Notes: generated from the letters alone by a model not told the origin. Numbered from the stretch's first letter, positions 15,047 to 24,970 are shown. The stretch: DNA of 35,133 nt from Lachnospiraceae bacterium (GCA_910576385.1 CAJTIR010000037.1:1-35133), one strand, 5' to 3'. A program made the numbers and translations.

Positions 15047-16522
15047 TTATAACCACTCTCTTACCACTTGTTCCATCTCTTCCACTTCACAAACTGTCTT
15101 ATGGAGCACTGGAGCTGTCCGAATCTCTTCAATTGCCTGCGGTACTTTTACTTTTGACAACTTCTCAAGCTCATCCACAAGCTCAAAATCCGGCTTACTG
15201 TCATATTTTGCATCAATTGCCGTCATTACGCTCCTTGTAAATTTATAGGGACTTGCTGTGGAAGCAATCACGGTTTTTGTTTTATCTCCTGTTTCTTTCT
15301 GATATTTTTTATAGACAGCAGCCGCTACCGCCGTATGTGTGTCAATAATATATCCTGCTTCCTGATAAATCTCTTGAATCACCGCCGCAGTCTCCTCTTC
15401 ACTGGCAAAGTTCCCATAAAAAGATGTAAGCTGCGCTCTCATATCCTCTGTAATGGTATAGCTGCCATTCTCCTGTAAAGATTTCATCAATTGCTGATTT
15501 TTCTCTGCACTGTTGCCGGCAATACGATAAACTAGACGTTCCAAATTACTAGAGATCAAAATATCCATAGATGGAGAAGTTGTGAGAATAAATTCTCTGT
15601 TTTTATCATATGTACCGGTGGTAAAGAAATCATACAATACTTTATTCTCATTCGATGCACAAACCAGCTTTCCAATCGGAAGTCCCATATTTTTTGCATA
15701 AAAAGCCGCTAAGATATTACCAAAATTTCCGGTAGGAACTACCACATTGATCGGTTCGCCATTCTCAATTTCCCCAGATTTTACCATTTTAGCATAGGCA
15801 TAGACATAATATACAATCTGCGGCACCAAACGCCCGATGTTGATGGAGTTCGCAGAGGAAAATTGATAACCTGCCGCCGCCATTTCTTCTGCCAGCGCCT
15901 GATTAGAAAACATCTGCTTTACTCCAGTCTGTGCCTGGTCAAAATTGCCATGAATCCCCACCACCAGAGTATTGTCTCCCTTCTGTGTCACCATCTGCTT
16001 CTGCTGGATTGGGCTGACGCCATCCTTGGGATAAAAGACCACAATCTTAGTTCCCTCCACATCTGCAAAGCCCGCCAAAGCCGCTTTTCCGGTATCTCCA
16101 GATGTTGCTGTAAGAATCACAATATCATTGCTGACCTGATTTTTTCTAGCTGCGGTGATCAAAAGATGCGGCAAGATAGAAAGCGCCATATCCTTAAATG
16201 CAATAGTCGCCCCATGAAATAATTCTAGATAATAAGCATCCTGTGCTTTCACTAACGGCGCAATCTCACTGGTATCAAATTTACCATCATAGGCATTTTC
16301 AATACATTTTTTTAATTCTTCCTCTGTATAATCAGTAAGAAACAGCTTCATTACCTCATATGCAGTCTCTTGATATGTCATTTCCGCCAACTCTTCCACT
16401 GGGACATCAAGCACCGGAATCTGTTCCGGAACAAACAATCCGCCATTTTCTGCCAGCCCTTGCAACACAGCCTGGGAGGCTGTAACCTTTTCCTGTGCAT
16501 TTCTTGTACTTACATATAACAT
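15047..16522 (-). CDS. thrC: Threonine synthase
   Basis: The 491-residue PLP enzyme converts O-phosphohomoserine to threonine. The N-terminal domain (STRNAQEKVTASQAVLQGLAENGGLFVPE) and the PLP-lysine motif ATIAFKDMALS (K110) are typical of the longer ThrC type. Other visible parts are TATSGDTGKAAL and the phosphate-binding VVPTGNFGN. It stands alone without hom or thrB. It has a near-consensus promoter (16589-16617) and a leader of about 60 bases with a GC-rich hairpin, and it ends at the bidirectional terminator. Confidence 0.95.
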   Translation of the reverse strand: MLYVSTRNAQEKVTASQAVLQGLAENGGLFVPEQIPVLDVPVEELAEMTYQETAYEVMKLFLTDYTEEELKKCIENAYDGKFDTSEIAPLVKAQDAYYLELFHGATIAFKDMALSILPHLLITAARKNQVSNDIVILTATSGDTGKAALAGFADVEGTKIVVFYPKDGVSPIQQKQMVTQKGDNTLVVGIHGNFDQAQTGVKQMFSNQALAEEMAAAGYQFSSANSINIGRLVPQIVYYVYAYAKMVKSGEIENGEPINVVVPTGNFGNILAAFYAKNMGLPIGKLVCASNENKVLYDFFTTGTYDKNREFILTTSPSMDILISSNLERLVYRIAGNSAEKNQQLMKSLQENGSYTITEDMRAQLTSFYGNFASEEETAAVIQEIYQEAGYIIDTHTAVAAAVYKKYQKETGDKTKTVIASTASPYKFTRSVMTAIDAKYDSKPDFELVDELEKLSKVKVPQAIEEIRTAPVLHKTVCEVEEMEQVVREWL

Positions 16523-16588
16523 CGCTTATCCCATCCTTTGCTTGTATCATTTTATCATAAATGAGATGCCCCATTGGGACACCTCACC

Positions 16589-16617
16589 ATTATAAAAGTT
16601 TTCTATTTACCTGTCAA
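16589..16617 (-). promoter_or_regulatory. thrC promoter, near consensus
   Basis: Minus strand: TTGACA (16617-16612), 17-base spacer, TATAAT (16594-16589). The following leader folds as GAGGTGTCCC/GGGGCATCTC (about 16562-16586) before the ribosome binding site, a possible attenuation or stability element. Confidence 0.75.
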
Positions 16618-16659
16618 CAAGCTGCTGATACATTTTGAGTTGATAAAACGATAAAGCCA

Positions 16660-17463
16660 TTAGGGAACTGTATAAAATTCATGCCCTCCATGTTCAAACA
16701 ACCATTTCAAATTTCGGTCAAACCATGCCATATCATTGGGATTTGCCTTGCTGCGTGCTGAAAAAAACAATGCACCCTGCGAAAAATCTTCCCCATGCAA
16801 TGCCTGTTCCACCGCATCTACAGTCCCCGAGGTCACAGTAACAGTAGCATATCTTCCATCAACAGTCGGAGAAAACTGCGGACTTCCGCCACTGCGCTCA
16901 AAGATTACATCATATACTGTAGAAGCAAAATTTCCAGAAAGCACGCGGTTTAAGATCACCTCTGCCACCAATATTTTTCCCTGTACATCCTCACCTCCAG
17001 CCTCAGCCTGCACGATTCGGCACAACGCCTCATAATCCTGATCAGAGATAAAAATTTCTCCATATGGATTGATCGGTTCCTGTCTCATCTCAATATGTGC
17101 CGGCTGCACGCTGGCACATACCACAGTCACTTCTCTCTTAGAAATCTCCTCTTTAATGTCCTTACTGGCCTGACTCTGGCCTTCTTCCAATAAATTTTTA
17201 CATGACATCACCAGACTGCCCTCTGATGGCAGCACAAGCTGCTCTGTATCTTCCTGTCCAATCTCTCCCTCTGTACTGCGCGCAGCTTTGCTTCCGACTG
17301 CAATATGATTTTTCCCAGCGCCATGAAAATTTTGATCATTCAATAAAATCAATGCAAATACTGAAAATCCAGAAACAAGGATTGCACAACTCCGATATAA
17401 CTTTTTTGATATATTTTTTATACAACAATACACGTTTCTAAGCAGATTTTGAATTGTCAACAT
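16660..17463 (-). CDS. SleB/CwlJ-type cell wall hydrolase, membrane- or signal-anchored
   Basis: The product has 267 residues. A hydrophobic N-terminal helix (about 24-42) is followed by a low-complexity linker and a C-terminal SleB-like hydrolase domain (about 138-267): LCRIVQAEAGGEDVQGKILVAEVILNRV with the catalytic glutamate in AEAGGE, then GGSPQFSPT and ALFFSARS. These enzymes cleave spore-cortex or vegetative peptidoglycan; the spore role is known from SleB/CwlJ, and many clostridial paralogues are vegetative. It has a GAGGG-like site before ATG 17463 and is a single gene. Confidence 0.9.
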   Translation of the reverse strand: MLTIQNLLRNVYCCIKNISKKLYRSCAILVSGFSVFALILLNDQNFHGAGKNHIAVGSKAARSTEGEIGQEDTEQLVLPSEGSLVMSCKNLLEEGQSQASKDIKEEISKREVTVVCASVQPAHIEMRQEPINPYGEIFISDQDYEALCRIVQAEAGGEDVQGKILVAEVILNRVLSGNFASTVYDVIFERSGGSPQFSPTVDGRYATVTVTSGTVDAVEQALHGEDFSQGALFFSARSKANPNDMAWFDRNLKWLFEHGGHEFYTVP

Positions 17464-17706
17464 AATAGTCCCTCTTTTCCGTTTGAGATTTCACGTCTGA
17501 CTGCTATCATTTTTCCCATTATCTACCATTATATTCTAATATTTTAAGAAACTTGCGTTTCTATTTTTTTATGATATACTTATTTTGTAGTTTTTCACTG
17601 AAAAAATACATAAAATTACATGAAAAGTACCTATCACCAACCATATACTCTGTTGTACCTTCCATAAAAAAGATTCTATGACAGTGCACAACTACTGGAG
17701 GAACTT

Positions 17707-18510
17707 ATGCTGCCAGGTGTCTATGTAGCTTATAAAAAAAACGGAACTGCCTATTATCGTTCCAATATTACTTTTCAAAATAAACACATTTCTCTGGGCA
17801 GCTTTGTCACAGAACAAGAAGCTCACCAGGCATACAGGGATGCTGCCTGTCTGCTTTTCGATTCCTCCACAGCCATTCATGATGCTTTTTCGCTCCCGAC
17901 TATTCTAAGTTTTCATAAGGTGATTTCTTTGCTGAATTTTCGGGATAACCATATTTATTTTAAAAATCCAATCTATCTGAAAAATAATTATTTTGTTTAT
18001 TATCTTTCCCCAACAGAAGAATTAAAATTTGATATTGATGATCTTTTTTATTATTCCAACCGCAAAATCATGCGCCGTCAAGGACATCTTTTTGTCAATG
18101 ATTATGGAATGCAGGTTAATATTCTCTCTCGCTATGGTATTAAAAATTATGCAGTCGCCGGACGAGATTATTACTTTGCCAATGAAGATCCTTGGGATTT
18201 CCGCTACTCTAATATCATTGTTATCAACCGATATTATGGCGTCACAAGAATAGAATCATCCAATGGATTTACTTATAAAACACAAATTCATATCAATGGA
18301 ATTTATCTGGTAGGACTCTACCCAAAAGAAGAAACGGCAGCCGTTGCCTACAACAAAGCTGTTGATTTAGCTAAAAAAAACGGCATATCAAAAAATTTTC
18401 AGATGAATTATGTGGAAGAATACTCTCCCAGAGAATATGCTGAAATTTATAATAATATTAAACTTTCAGAAAAGTATTTAGATTACCTGCAAAGGCTGAA
18501 TCTGATTTGA
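17707..18510 (+). CDS. AP2-domain protein with two AP2-like modules and an HNH-like middle
   Basis: Residues 3-50 (PGVYVAYKKNGTAYYRSNIT...HISLGSF) and 176-226 (NRYYGVTRIESSNGFTYKTQ...YLVGLYPKEETAAVAYNKAV) follow the AP2/ERF pattern of three beta strands and a helix. Residues 101-175 contain NRKIMRRQGHLFVNDYG and an NEDPWDFRYSNIIVIN segment like the 'D-x-R-x-x-N' end of HNH homing endonucleases that carry AP2 domains. The His-Asn-His catalytic set is not evident. The simplest view is a free-standing DNA-binding protein derived from an AP2-HNH endonuclease. The ribosome binding site is GGAGG. A palindromic repeat follows two bases after the stop codon. The function is unknown. Confidence 0.7.
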   Translation: MLPGVYVAYKKNGTAYYRSNITFQNKHISLGSFVTEQEAHQAYRDAACLLFDSSTAIHDAFSLPTILSFHKVISLLNFRDNHIYFKNPIYLKNNYFVYYLSPTEELKFDIDDLFYYSNRKIMRRQGHLFVNDYGMQVNILSRYGIKNYAVAGRDYYFANEDPWDFRYSNIIVINRYYGVTRIESSNGFTYKTQIHINGIYLVGLYPKEETAAVAYNKAVDLAKKNGISKNFQMNYVEEYSPREYAEIYNNIKLSEKYLDYLQRLNLI

Positions 18511-18511
18511 A

Positions 18512-18627
18512 ATGGGGCTGCCGCACTAACAGAAATAATAAGCTTAGTTTGTTCCAAAGGTCTTTGCCGCTAAAGCGGCAAGACCTTTTGAACGAGTAAA
18601 TATAATAATGCAGCATCCCCATAAAAA
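18512..18627 (+). repeat. Palindromic repeat copy with nested hairpin (GGGCTGCCGCA family)
   Basis: ATGGGGCTGCCGCA (18512-18525) pairs with TGCAGCATCCCCAT (18609-18622), followed by A-rich DNA. Inside lies CTAACAGAAATAATAAGCTTAGTTT, which is also found in part at 24410-24434, and a strong nested stem in which GGTCTTTGCCGCT pairs with AGCGGCAAGACC across an AA loop. It could act as terminator for the AP2 gene. Confidence 0.65.
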
Positions 18628-18661
18628 ACTTCTGACCAAAGTCAATGTTTATCTGAGATAT

Positions 18662-19150
18662 TTATTGTTTCTGATTGATGTAATTGATCAATCCTTCTGA
18701 TTTAATAATCTTTTGCATAAATTCAGGAAATGCCTGTCCCTGGAATTTGGTTCCTTTTGTCTTATTGGTGATCACTCCACTGTCAAAATCCACTTCCACT
18801 TCATCTCCCTGTGCAATCCCTTTTGCCGCTTCTGGACATTCTATGATTGGAAGCCCAATATTGATGGCATTGCGGTAAAAAATCCTTGCAAAGGTCTCTG
18901 CAATTACACAACTTACACCTGCCGCTTTGATTGCGATTGGCGCATGTTCTCTGGAAGAACCACAGCCAAAATTTTTATCTGCTACAATCAAATCCCCTGG
19001 CTTTACCTGATTGACAAATTCTTTGTCAATATCTTCCATGCAATGTGTCGCCAACTCTTTGGGATCAGATGAATTTAAGTATCTTGCTGGAATAATTACA
19101 TCCGTATCTACATTGTCTCCATATTTAAAAACTGTTCCACTAGCTTTCAT
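18662..19150 (-). CDS. leuD: 3-isopropylmalate dehydratase, small subunit
   Basis: This is a 162-residue protein from ATG 19150 ([25 protein letters not shown]). With LeuC it isomerises 2-isopropylmalate to 3-isopropylmalate in leucine synthesis. The swivel-domain motif is [18 protein letters not shown]. It starts 10 bases after the leuC stop with an AGGAGG site that overlaps the end of leuC, so the two are a tight operon. A longer in-frame reading to 19198 overlaps leuC and lacks support. Confidence 0.95.
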   Translation of the reverse strand: MKASGTVFKYGDNVDTDVIIPARYLNSSDPKELATHCMEDIDKEFVNQVKPGDLIVADKNFGCGSSREHAPIAIKAAGVSCVIAETFARIFYRNAINIGLPIIECPEAAKGIAQGDEVEVDFDSGVITNKTKGTKFQGQAFPEFMQKIIKSEGLINYINQKQ

Positions 19151-19160
19151 ATATTTCCTC

Positions 19161-20423
19161 CTACTCCTCTGGCGCTGATATTTTTCCGGTAATAGCACTT
19201 GCCGCTGCTACTGCTGGACTTGCAAGATAAATCTCTGATTCTACATGACCCATGCGTCCCACAAAATTGCGGTTTGTCGTGGAGATACAGCGCTCTCCCT
19301 CCGCTAAAATACCCATATAACCGCCCAGGCAGGGACCACAGGTAGGCGTGCTGACAATTGCCCCAGATTCAATAAAAATCTTAAGCAGTCCTTCTTCCAT
19401 GGCCTGCAGATAAATCTGCTGTGTTGCCGGAATCACGATACAGCGGATTCCTTTTGCCACCTTCTTATCTTTGAGTACCTCTGCTGCAATTCGAAGGTCA
19501 TCCAGATGTCCATTGGTACAAGAACCGATTACCACCTGGTCAATCTTCACCTCTCCCGCCTGATCGACTGTTTTTGTATTTTCTGGCAAATGTGGAAATG
19601 CCACAGTCGGCTTTAAGCTACTCAAATCAATCGTATATTCCTCGTCATATTCTGCATCTTCATCAGCCTGATATATCTTATAAGATCTGGCAGAATGCTC
19701 TTTCATATAGCTCTCGGCAAGCTCATCTACTGGGAAAATACCATTTTTTCCTCCTGCCTCAATCGCCATATTAGCAATGGTAAAGCGGTCATCCATTGAA
19801 AGATTTTTTATGCCTTCCCCCACAAATTCCATAGATTTATAGAGCGCTCCATCCACGCCAATCATTCCAATAATATGCAAAATCACATCTTTACCGCTGA
19901 CCCATTTGGAAGGTTTGCCGACCAGATTAAATTTAATGGCAGAAGGTACTTTAAACCATGCCTTGCCAGTGGCCATCCCTGCCGCCATATCTGTACTTCC
20001 AACGCCAGTGGAAAAGGCTCCTAATGCTCCATAAGTACAAGTATGTGAATCCGCCCCAATAATGACATCTCCTGCCACTGTCAGTCCTTTCTCTGGGAGC
20101 AGAGCATGTTCAATTCCCATTTCTCCAACATCAAAAAAGTTCGTAATGTCATGTTTGCAGGCAAATTCACGCACACATTTACAGTGCTGTGCTGATTTGA
20201 TATCTTTATTCGGCACAAAATGATCCATCACCAACGCAATTTTATCTTTATGGAATACCTCGTCCGTAGTAAATTTGTCCATCTCATGAATGGCTACTGG
20301 TGAAGTGATATCATTTCCCAAAACCAGATCCAGCTTAGCTTCAATCAATTGTCCAGCTTTCACTTCAGAAAGCCCCGCTGCCGCAGCCAGGATTTTCTGT
20401 GTCATCGTCATTCCCATATTCAT
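19161..20423 (-). CDS. leuC: 3-isopropylmalate dehydratase, large subunit
   Basis: The 420-residue protein is of the short bacterial/archaeal-type LeuC. The 4Fe-4S ligands are C302 (VIGSCTNG), C362 and C365 (TCGPCLGG). The substrate region [21 protein letters not shown] is present. It forms the active enzyme with LeuD, encoded directly after it. It is transcribed divergently from the LysR gene across a 102-bp AT-rich spacer. The start at 20423 has AGGAGG; an ATG at 20414 is also possible. leuA and leuB are not in the window. Confidence 0.95.
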   Translation of the reverse strand: MNMGMTMTQKILAAAAGLSEVKAGQLIEAKLDLVLGNDITSPVAIHEMDKFTTDEVFHKDKIALVMDHFVPNKDIKSAQHCKCVREFACKHDITNFFDVGEMGIEHALLPEKGLTVAGDVIIGADSHTCTYGALGAFSTGVGSTDMAAGMATGKAWFKVPSAIKFNLVGKPSKWVSGKDVILHIIGMIGVDGALYKSMEFVGEGIKNLSMDDRFTIANMAIEAGGKNGIFPVDELAESYMKEHSARSYKIYQADEDAEYDEEYTIDLSSLKPTVAFPHLPENTKTVDQAGEVKIDQVVIGSCTNGHLDDLRIAAEVLKDKKVAKGIRCIVIPATQQIYLQAMEEGLLKIFIESGAIVSTPTCGPCLGGYMGILAEGERCISTTNRNFVGRMGHVESEIYLASPAVAAASAITGKISAPEE

Positions 20424-20525
20424 TTCCTCCTATATCTTTCTGCTTGCTATTTTAGCATATAACATTGTATAATAGAAATACATATTAAATATAATTATCA
20501 TAAGTTTAAGTTATGGAGAAATCAC
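20424..20525. promoter_or_regulatory. Divergent promoter/operator region of leuCD and the LysR gene
   Basis: This 102-bp AT-rich spacer contains TATAAT-like boxes on both strands (for example TATAAT near 20468) and an ATAA-N7-TTAT dyad at about 20500-20514, compatible with the T-N11-A rule for LysR-type sites. The arrangement suggests autoregulation and control of leuCD. Confidence 0.45.
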
Positions 20526-21425
20526 ATGTATCAAAATCTTTCCTCTTACCGCATTTTTTATGCTGTTGCCAACACCGGAAATATTTCTAAGGCAGCCAAA
20601 GAACTATATATCAGCCAGCCTGCCATCAGCAAATCCATTCAAAAACTGGAGGACAGCATTGGCGTCAAGCTTTTTCATCGCAGTTCCCGCGGCGTCACTT
20701 TAACCTCTGAGGGAGAGCTGCTGTATGCACATGTAAAATCTGCCTTTGAAGTTCTCACCTTGGGAGAAGACAAGCTGAGGCGTTCTATTGCGCTGGGTAT
20801 GGGACATCTAACGATCGGCGTCAGCTCGACACTCTGTAAATATATTTTGCTTCCCTATTTAAAAGATTTTATTAAGAAATATCCCCATATCAATATCTCG
20901 ATTGCCTGTCACTCCACCAATCATACACTGAAATTACTGGAAGATGGAAAATTGGATATAGGATTGATCGGCAAACCAGATAATTTAAAAAATATTGATT
21001 TTTATTCGCTGAGAGAAATTGAAGATATCTTTATTGCCACCCGTGATTATTTACAAAATCTGCGAATCCGTGGGGTAAACCGACATCAAATTCTACAAAA
21101 TGCCACACTGATGCTGTTGGATAAAGAAAATATGACTCGACAATATATCGACAATTATTTTCAGGACAACCATATTCTTATACAGGATATTATTGAGGTT
21201 TCCAATATGGATCTCTTGATTGAGATGGTTAAAATTGGTCTTGGCGTCGGTTGTGTGATCCGTGACTTTGTAAAAACAGAATTGCAATCCAATACACTGG
21301 TAGAAATCCCGCTTAAACTTCCCATTCAAAAACGTGAAATTGGATTTGCCTATCATAGAGATGTCAAAATTTCCAAATCATTGGCACATTTTATCCACTT
21401 TTATGAGCAGTATGATCTTTCCTAA
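20526..21425 (+). CDS. LysR-family transcriptional regulator
   Basis: The product has 299 residues, the family's normal length. The N-terminal winged helix is YRIFYAVANTGNISKAAKELYISQPAISKSIQKLEDSIGVKLFHR, and the C-terminal co-inducer domain (about 90-295) starts TIGVSSTLCKYILLPYL. It is transcribed divergently from leuCD, which makes branched-chain amino acid synthesis its likely target; the effector might be a pathway intermediate such as isopropylmalate, as known for other LysR proteins in this pathway. That is inference from location. The ribosome binding site is GGAG before ATG 20526. Confidence 0.9.
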   Translation: MYQNLSSYRIFYAVANTGNISKAAKELYISQPAISKSIQKLEDSIGVKLFHRSSRGVTLTSEGELLYAHVKSAFEVLTLGEDKLRRSIALGMGHLTIGVSSTLCKYILLPYLKDFIKKYPHINISIACHSTNHTLKLLEDGKLDIGLIGKPDNLKNIDFYSLREIEDIFIATRDYLQNLRIRGVNRHQILQNATLMLLDKENMTRQYIDNYFQDNHILIQDIIEVSNMDLLIEMVKIGLGVGCVIRDFVKTELQSNTLVEIPLKLPIQKREIGFAYHRDVKISKSLAHFIHFYEQYDLS

Positions 21426-21461
21426 TAATAGAAAATGCAAAGTAGTTTCCTATTATTAAAT

Positions 21462-21507
21462 AAAATCCCCCTTGGACAAATCTCTTATCTTGTCCAAGGG
21501 GGATTTT
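21462..21507. terminator. Bidirectional terminator between the LysR gene and ilvC
   Basis: AAAATCCCCCTTGGACAA (21462-21479) is a perfect 18-base inverted repeat of 21490-21507, with A/T ends on both strands. It serves both converging genes. Confidence 0.85.
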
Positions 21508-21530
21508 CCGATAACTAGTTATTTGTTGTA

Positions 21531-22562
<1,032 letters not shown>

Positions 22563-22628
22563 CTAGAATATTTATGATACCTCTGTCAAGCCCCAAAAAA
22601 CTGACAGATGAAATACCCATATGTTTAT

Positions 22629-23129
22629 CTAATCAAACATTTTGACATCTGACGAGCCCCTTGTAAGTCCTGTGATACCAGTTCTTGCAAGTTCTAAGAT
22701 CTCATAGCCCTCCAGCAATTCCAAAAAAGCATCCAGTTTGCTCTGGCTCCCGATCAACTCAATCATCATGGAATCATTCGTTACATCCACAATTTTGGTC
22801 TTAAAAATCTCTGCCAGGGAAATTACTGCTTGACGCTCAGTATTCTTTACACGGATCTTGATCAAAATCAATTCCCGACATACAGAACTGCCAGTCTCCA
22901 GCTTTTTAATATCTACCACATCTTCCAGCTTGGCAAGCTGTTTTTCAATCTGCTCCAAAATCAGTTCATCACCACTGGAAACGATTGTAATCCTGGTAAA
23001 TCTGGGATCTGCTGTCACACCAGCCGAAATACTGTCAATATTGTACCCTCTCCGGCTAAATAAACCAGACACATGACTGAGTACATTAGGGGTATTTTCA
23101 ACTAAAATTGATAATGCCTGTCTCTCCAT
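22629..23129 (-). CDS. ilvN: Acetolactate synthase regulatory (small) subunit
   Basis: A 166-residue protein starts from ATG 23129 (MERQALSILVENTPNVLSHVSGLFSRRGYNIDSISAG). The N-terminal ACT domain binds valine and feeds back on the catalytic subunit. The C-terminal half is the second ACT-like part of the long IlvN/IlvH form. A TTG start at 23168 is also in frame but less likely. The catalytic subunit ilvB is not adjacent, which is unusual: here ilvN pairs with ilvC. No T-box or leader-peptide attenuator was seen in the short leader. Confidence 0.92.
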   Translation of the reverse strand: MERQALSILVENTPNVLSHVSGLFSRRGYNIDSISAGVTADPRFTRITIVSSGDELILEQIEKQLAKLEDVVDIKKLETGSSVCRELILIKIRVKNTERQAVISLAEIFKTKIVDVTNDSMMIELIGSQSKLDAFLELLEGYEILELARTGITGLTRGSSDVKMFD

Positions 23130-23199
23130 ATGCAAAACCTGCCTTTTCTCTCCACTTCTCGAATTCAAGAATGCTTCTTGACTTTGGTGATCACTACTT

Positions 23200-23227
23200 A
23201 GTTTAGCATATTACCTCGGTTTGTCAA
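23200..23227 (-). promoter_or_regulatory. Promoter of ilvN-ilvC
   Basis: Minus strand: TTGACA (23227-23222), 16-base spacer ending TGC, TAAACT (23205-23200). The leader of about 65 bases contains the palindrome GTGATCAC. Confidence 0.6.
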
Positions 23228-23304
23228 TACTTTCCCGGCCTTGTTTTTTCTGCATCCATACCTATTATTTTTAACTCCTATTCCCTGAAGTTATATCAGT
23301 TGTT

Positions 23305-23319
23305 GTCAGCAAAGCTGAC
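23305..23319. terminator. Hairpin GTCAGC-AAA-GCTGAC between ilvN and the C39-like gene
   Basis: A perfect 6-bp stem has an AAA loop. There is no strong T-run on either strand. It lies upstream of ilvN and downstream of the C39-like gene, which it may terminate. Confidence 0.35.
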
Positions 23320-23347
23320 CCAAGCGCCGAAGCGTTCTTACTCAAAA

Positions 23348-24211
23348 TTAATTTTTCGGCGGATTCCAATTCTCATTAATCCCATTTGCCCGCCACTGAT
23401 TTTTTTGCTCTTGATAATCCTCCACTGCCAAATATTGATATCTGCTTTTAGTCTTTAGTGCATCATAAACATAGCGGAGCGGAATGCGGCTGCGATTATT
23501 TTCTGGACTTCCTGGTTCTGCCAAAAATATCGTATCATCCTCTTCTTGATAAAGCCAAATGTTTACATAATGTCCTGGTGTATTCTGCCAATACGTATCA
23601 TCATTATTACTGCTTATCAACACCACTGCAGATTTCATCTGCATGATCTCTTCCTGAAATTTTTTGTAGGATTTCGGCTTTCTTCGAATGCTGCATTCAA
23701 ACCCACAATGTTCCAAGACCTCCTCCATATGCTCCCAATCAATGGCTCCCACTTTTCCGGTCGGCGCATACTCAGAGACTACCATTGCATACTCACACAT
23801 ATTCCAAGGAGAAACCTCATAAGGAGAAAGTGTATCGTAAATATTTGCCAGACAACACAAACCACATCCAAATCCCCCAAAAGGATTGCCATTTACTCCA
23901 TTCATACACCACTCTCCAGACCAGGGAATTTTTTCGCTCCAGGCTCTAGGGCCCTGCAGAAAGGTATAAATCTCCTCTTCCTTTAAGCGAAATGCTCGAA
24001 TCAGCGCCTTCTTCTCTTTCTCGGAAAACATCAGATTCAGATAGCCGTCAGAACCAAGGTAAATACGATGTCCCTTTATGTTAGTATCTATCGGTATCTT
24101 TGATTCTCTCACCTGAATGGATTTCACCTTAACTCTGTCATACCCTGCCAGGCCTATCAGCAGTAGTAAAAATATAACTCCTGATAATGCACATAAGTAT
24201 CTTTTCACCAT
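23348..24211 (-). CDS. Secreted or membrane-anchored C39-like cysteine peptidase-fold protein
   Basis: The 287-residue protein starts from ATG 24211 (MVKRYLCALSGVIFLLLLIGLAGY, an uncleaved-looking signal or anchor helix). The C39_2-type fold shows the Cys box NPFGGFGCGLCCLANIYD, the His box PGHYVNIWLY, and a following AEPGSPENNRS at the usual position of the Asp/Asn. The substrate is unknown; such stand-alone domains are common in Lachnospiraceae and are not part of bacteriocin ABC exporters here. Longer readings up to 24283 lack a ribosome binding site. It is a single gene. Confidence 0.75.
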   Translation of the reverse strand: MVKRYLCALSGVIFLLLLIGLAGYDRVKVKSIQVRESKIPIDTNIKGHRIYLGSDGYLNLMFSEKEKKALIRAFRLKEEEIYTFLQGPRAWSEKIPWSGEWCMNGVNGNPFGGFGCGLCCLANIYDTLSPYEVSPWNMCEYAMVVSEYAPTGKVGAIDWEHMEEVLEHCGFECSIRRKPKSYKKFQEEIMQMKSAVVLISSNNDDTYWQNTPGHYVNIWLYQEEDDTIFLAEPGSPENNRSRIPLRYVYDALKTKSRYQYLAVEDYQEQKNQWRANGINENWNPPKN

Positions 24212-24395
24212 ATTCTTCGACCCTTTCTGGTATATCTTCCAATGGTTAAATATCATTTGTCTATAAATGAAACGATAACACACTATTTATCAGTATAACA
24301 CAAAATATATCATATTTCATTCTTTTTGCCGATGATACCATATTTTTCTTTTTATGAAATAAATTTGTATGATTCTCTATAATTATGCATAAAAA

Positions 24396-24463
24396 ATGGA
24401 GCTGTTACACTAACAGAAACAATTATCTTAGTTTCATTATAATAATGCGACAGTCCCATTTTG
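24396..24463. repeat. Palindromic repeat copy (GGAGCTGTTACA family)
   Basis: ATGGAGCTGTTACA (24396-24409) pairs imperfectly with TGCGACAGTCCCAT (24446-24459). The inner segment CTAACAGAAACAATTATCTTAGTTT closely matches the copy at 18525-18550. Flanks are A-run and T-run. Confidence 0.6.
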
Positions 24464-24518
24464 ATATTTACAAGGATCTACGCCATTGTTATGTGCAGTT
24501 TTTAACGGAGAGACATTT

Positions 24519-24572
24519 ATGCCAGTTGACTATTCCAAACTTTTGAAGTCATTGATTGATAAATGCATCTGA
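24519..24572 (+). pseudogene. Short relic of an XRE-type HTH regulator start
   Basis: After GGAGAG and six or more bases, ATG begins MPVDYSKLLKSLIDKCI and then stops (TGA). This resembles the first helix of small 'M..xYxKLWKLLIDKxM' XRE regulators, but the DNA-recognition part is gone. Confidence 0.35.
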
Positions 24573-24608
24573 CAGCCACAACTTTGCGCATCTGATATAA
24601 TTTTAGAA

Positions 24609-24634
24609 AACGGTATGGCTCAAGCCATACCGTT
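24609..24634 (-). terminator. Terminator of the small acidic-tail protein gene
   Basis: AACGGTATGGC pairs perfectly with GCCATACCGTT around a 4-base loop. On the minus strand TTTTCTAAAATTAT follows. Confidence 0.6.
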
Positions 24635-24702
24635 CGTTAGAAAATAAAAAATTAACTTTATGGTTCGCATACTATGCGGGAACTTCCATATTCAGCGAAG
24701 TA

Positions 24703-24957
24703 TTATTCCTCGCTCTCATCCTCATCGTCAAAGAAATCATCTTCCAAATCTTCATCATACTCATCTTCAAAATCTTCCAGATAATCTGGTGTAAAGAAAC
24801 GATAGATACCGTATGCAATCGCTGCAACTGCTACAACAGCTCCTGCAATCGCGCAGATCCAAAGTACTTTTGATTTCTTCTTCTCACAATCTTGCTTGTG
24901 TAACAGCTCATTCAGTTTTACTGAACTTAACAATTCATCAATTTTTTCTCTATTCAT
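24703..24957 (-). CDS. Small membrane protein with strongly acidic C-terminal tail
   Basis: The product has 84 residues from ATG 24957. The N-terminal helix (MNREKIDELLSSVKLNELL) and a KKK stretch precede one membrane helix (about 31-48). After FFTPDYLEDF there is a run of about 25 residues that is almost all D/E. The family resembles small Lachnospiraceae proteins of unknown role. GTG or TTG codons at 24966/24969 are alternative starts, closer to the GAGG. That GAGG lies in the 3' arm of a hairpin (24971-25004), so translation may be controlled by structure. Confidence 0.7.
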   Translation of the reverse strand: MNREKIDELLSSVKLNELLHKQDCEKKKSKVLWICAIAGAVVAVAAIAYGIYRFFTPDYLEDFEDEYDEDLEDDFFDDEDESEE

Positions 24958-24970
24958 GATTTGCACCAAG

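Larger units (their letters stand above)
24284..24702. other. Intergenic region with palindromic repeat, XRE fragment and terminator
   Basis: There is no intact gene in this stretch. It contains the second long palindromic repeat (24396-24459), a 17-codon relic of an XRE-type regulator (24519-24572), and a perfect hairpin (24609-24634). Confidence 0.6.

Noticed and set aside
16523-16600. T-box or threonine leader-peptide attenuator before thrC
   Set aside because: The leader of about 60 bases is too short, lacks the GGTGG T-box sequence and has no run of threonine codons.
23348-24211. Bacteriocin-processing peptidase
   Set aside because: The C39-like domain stands alone without an ABC exporter or double-glycine leader peptide genes nearby.
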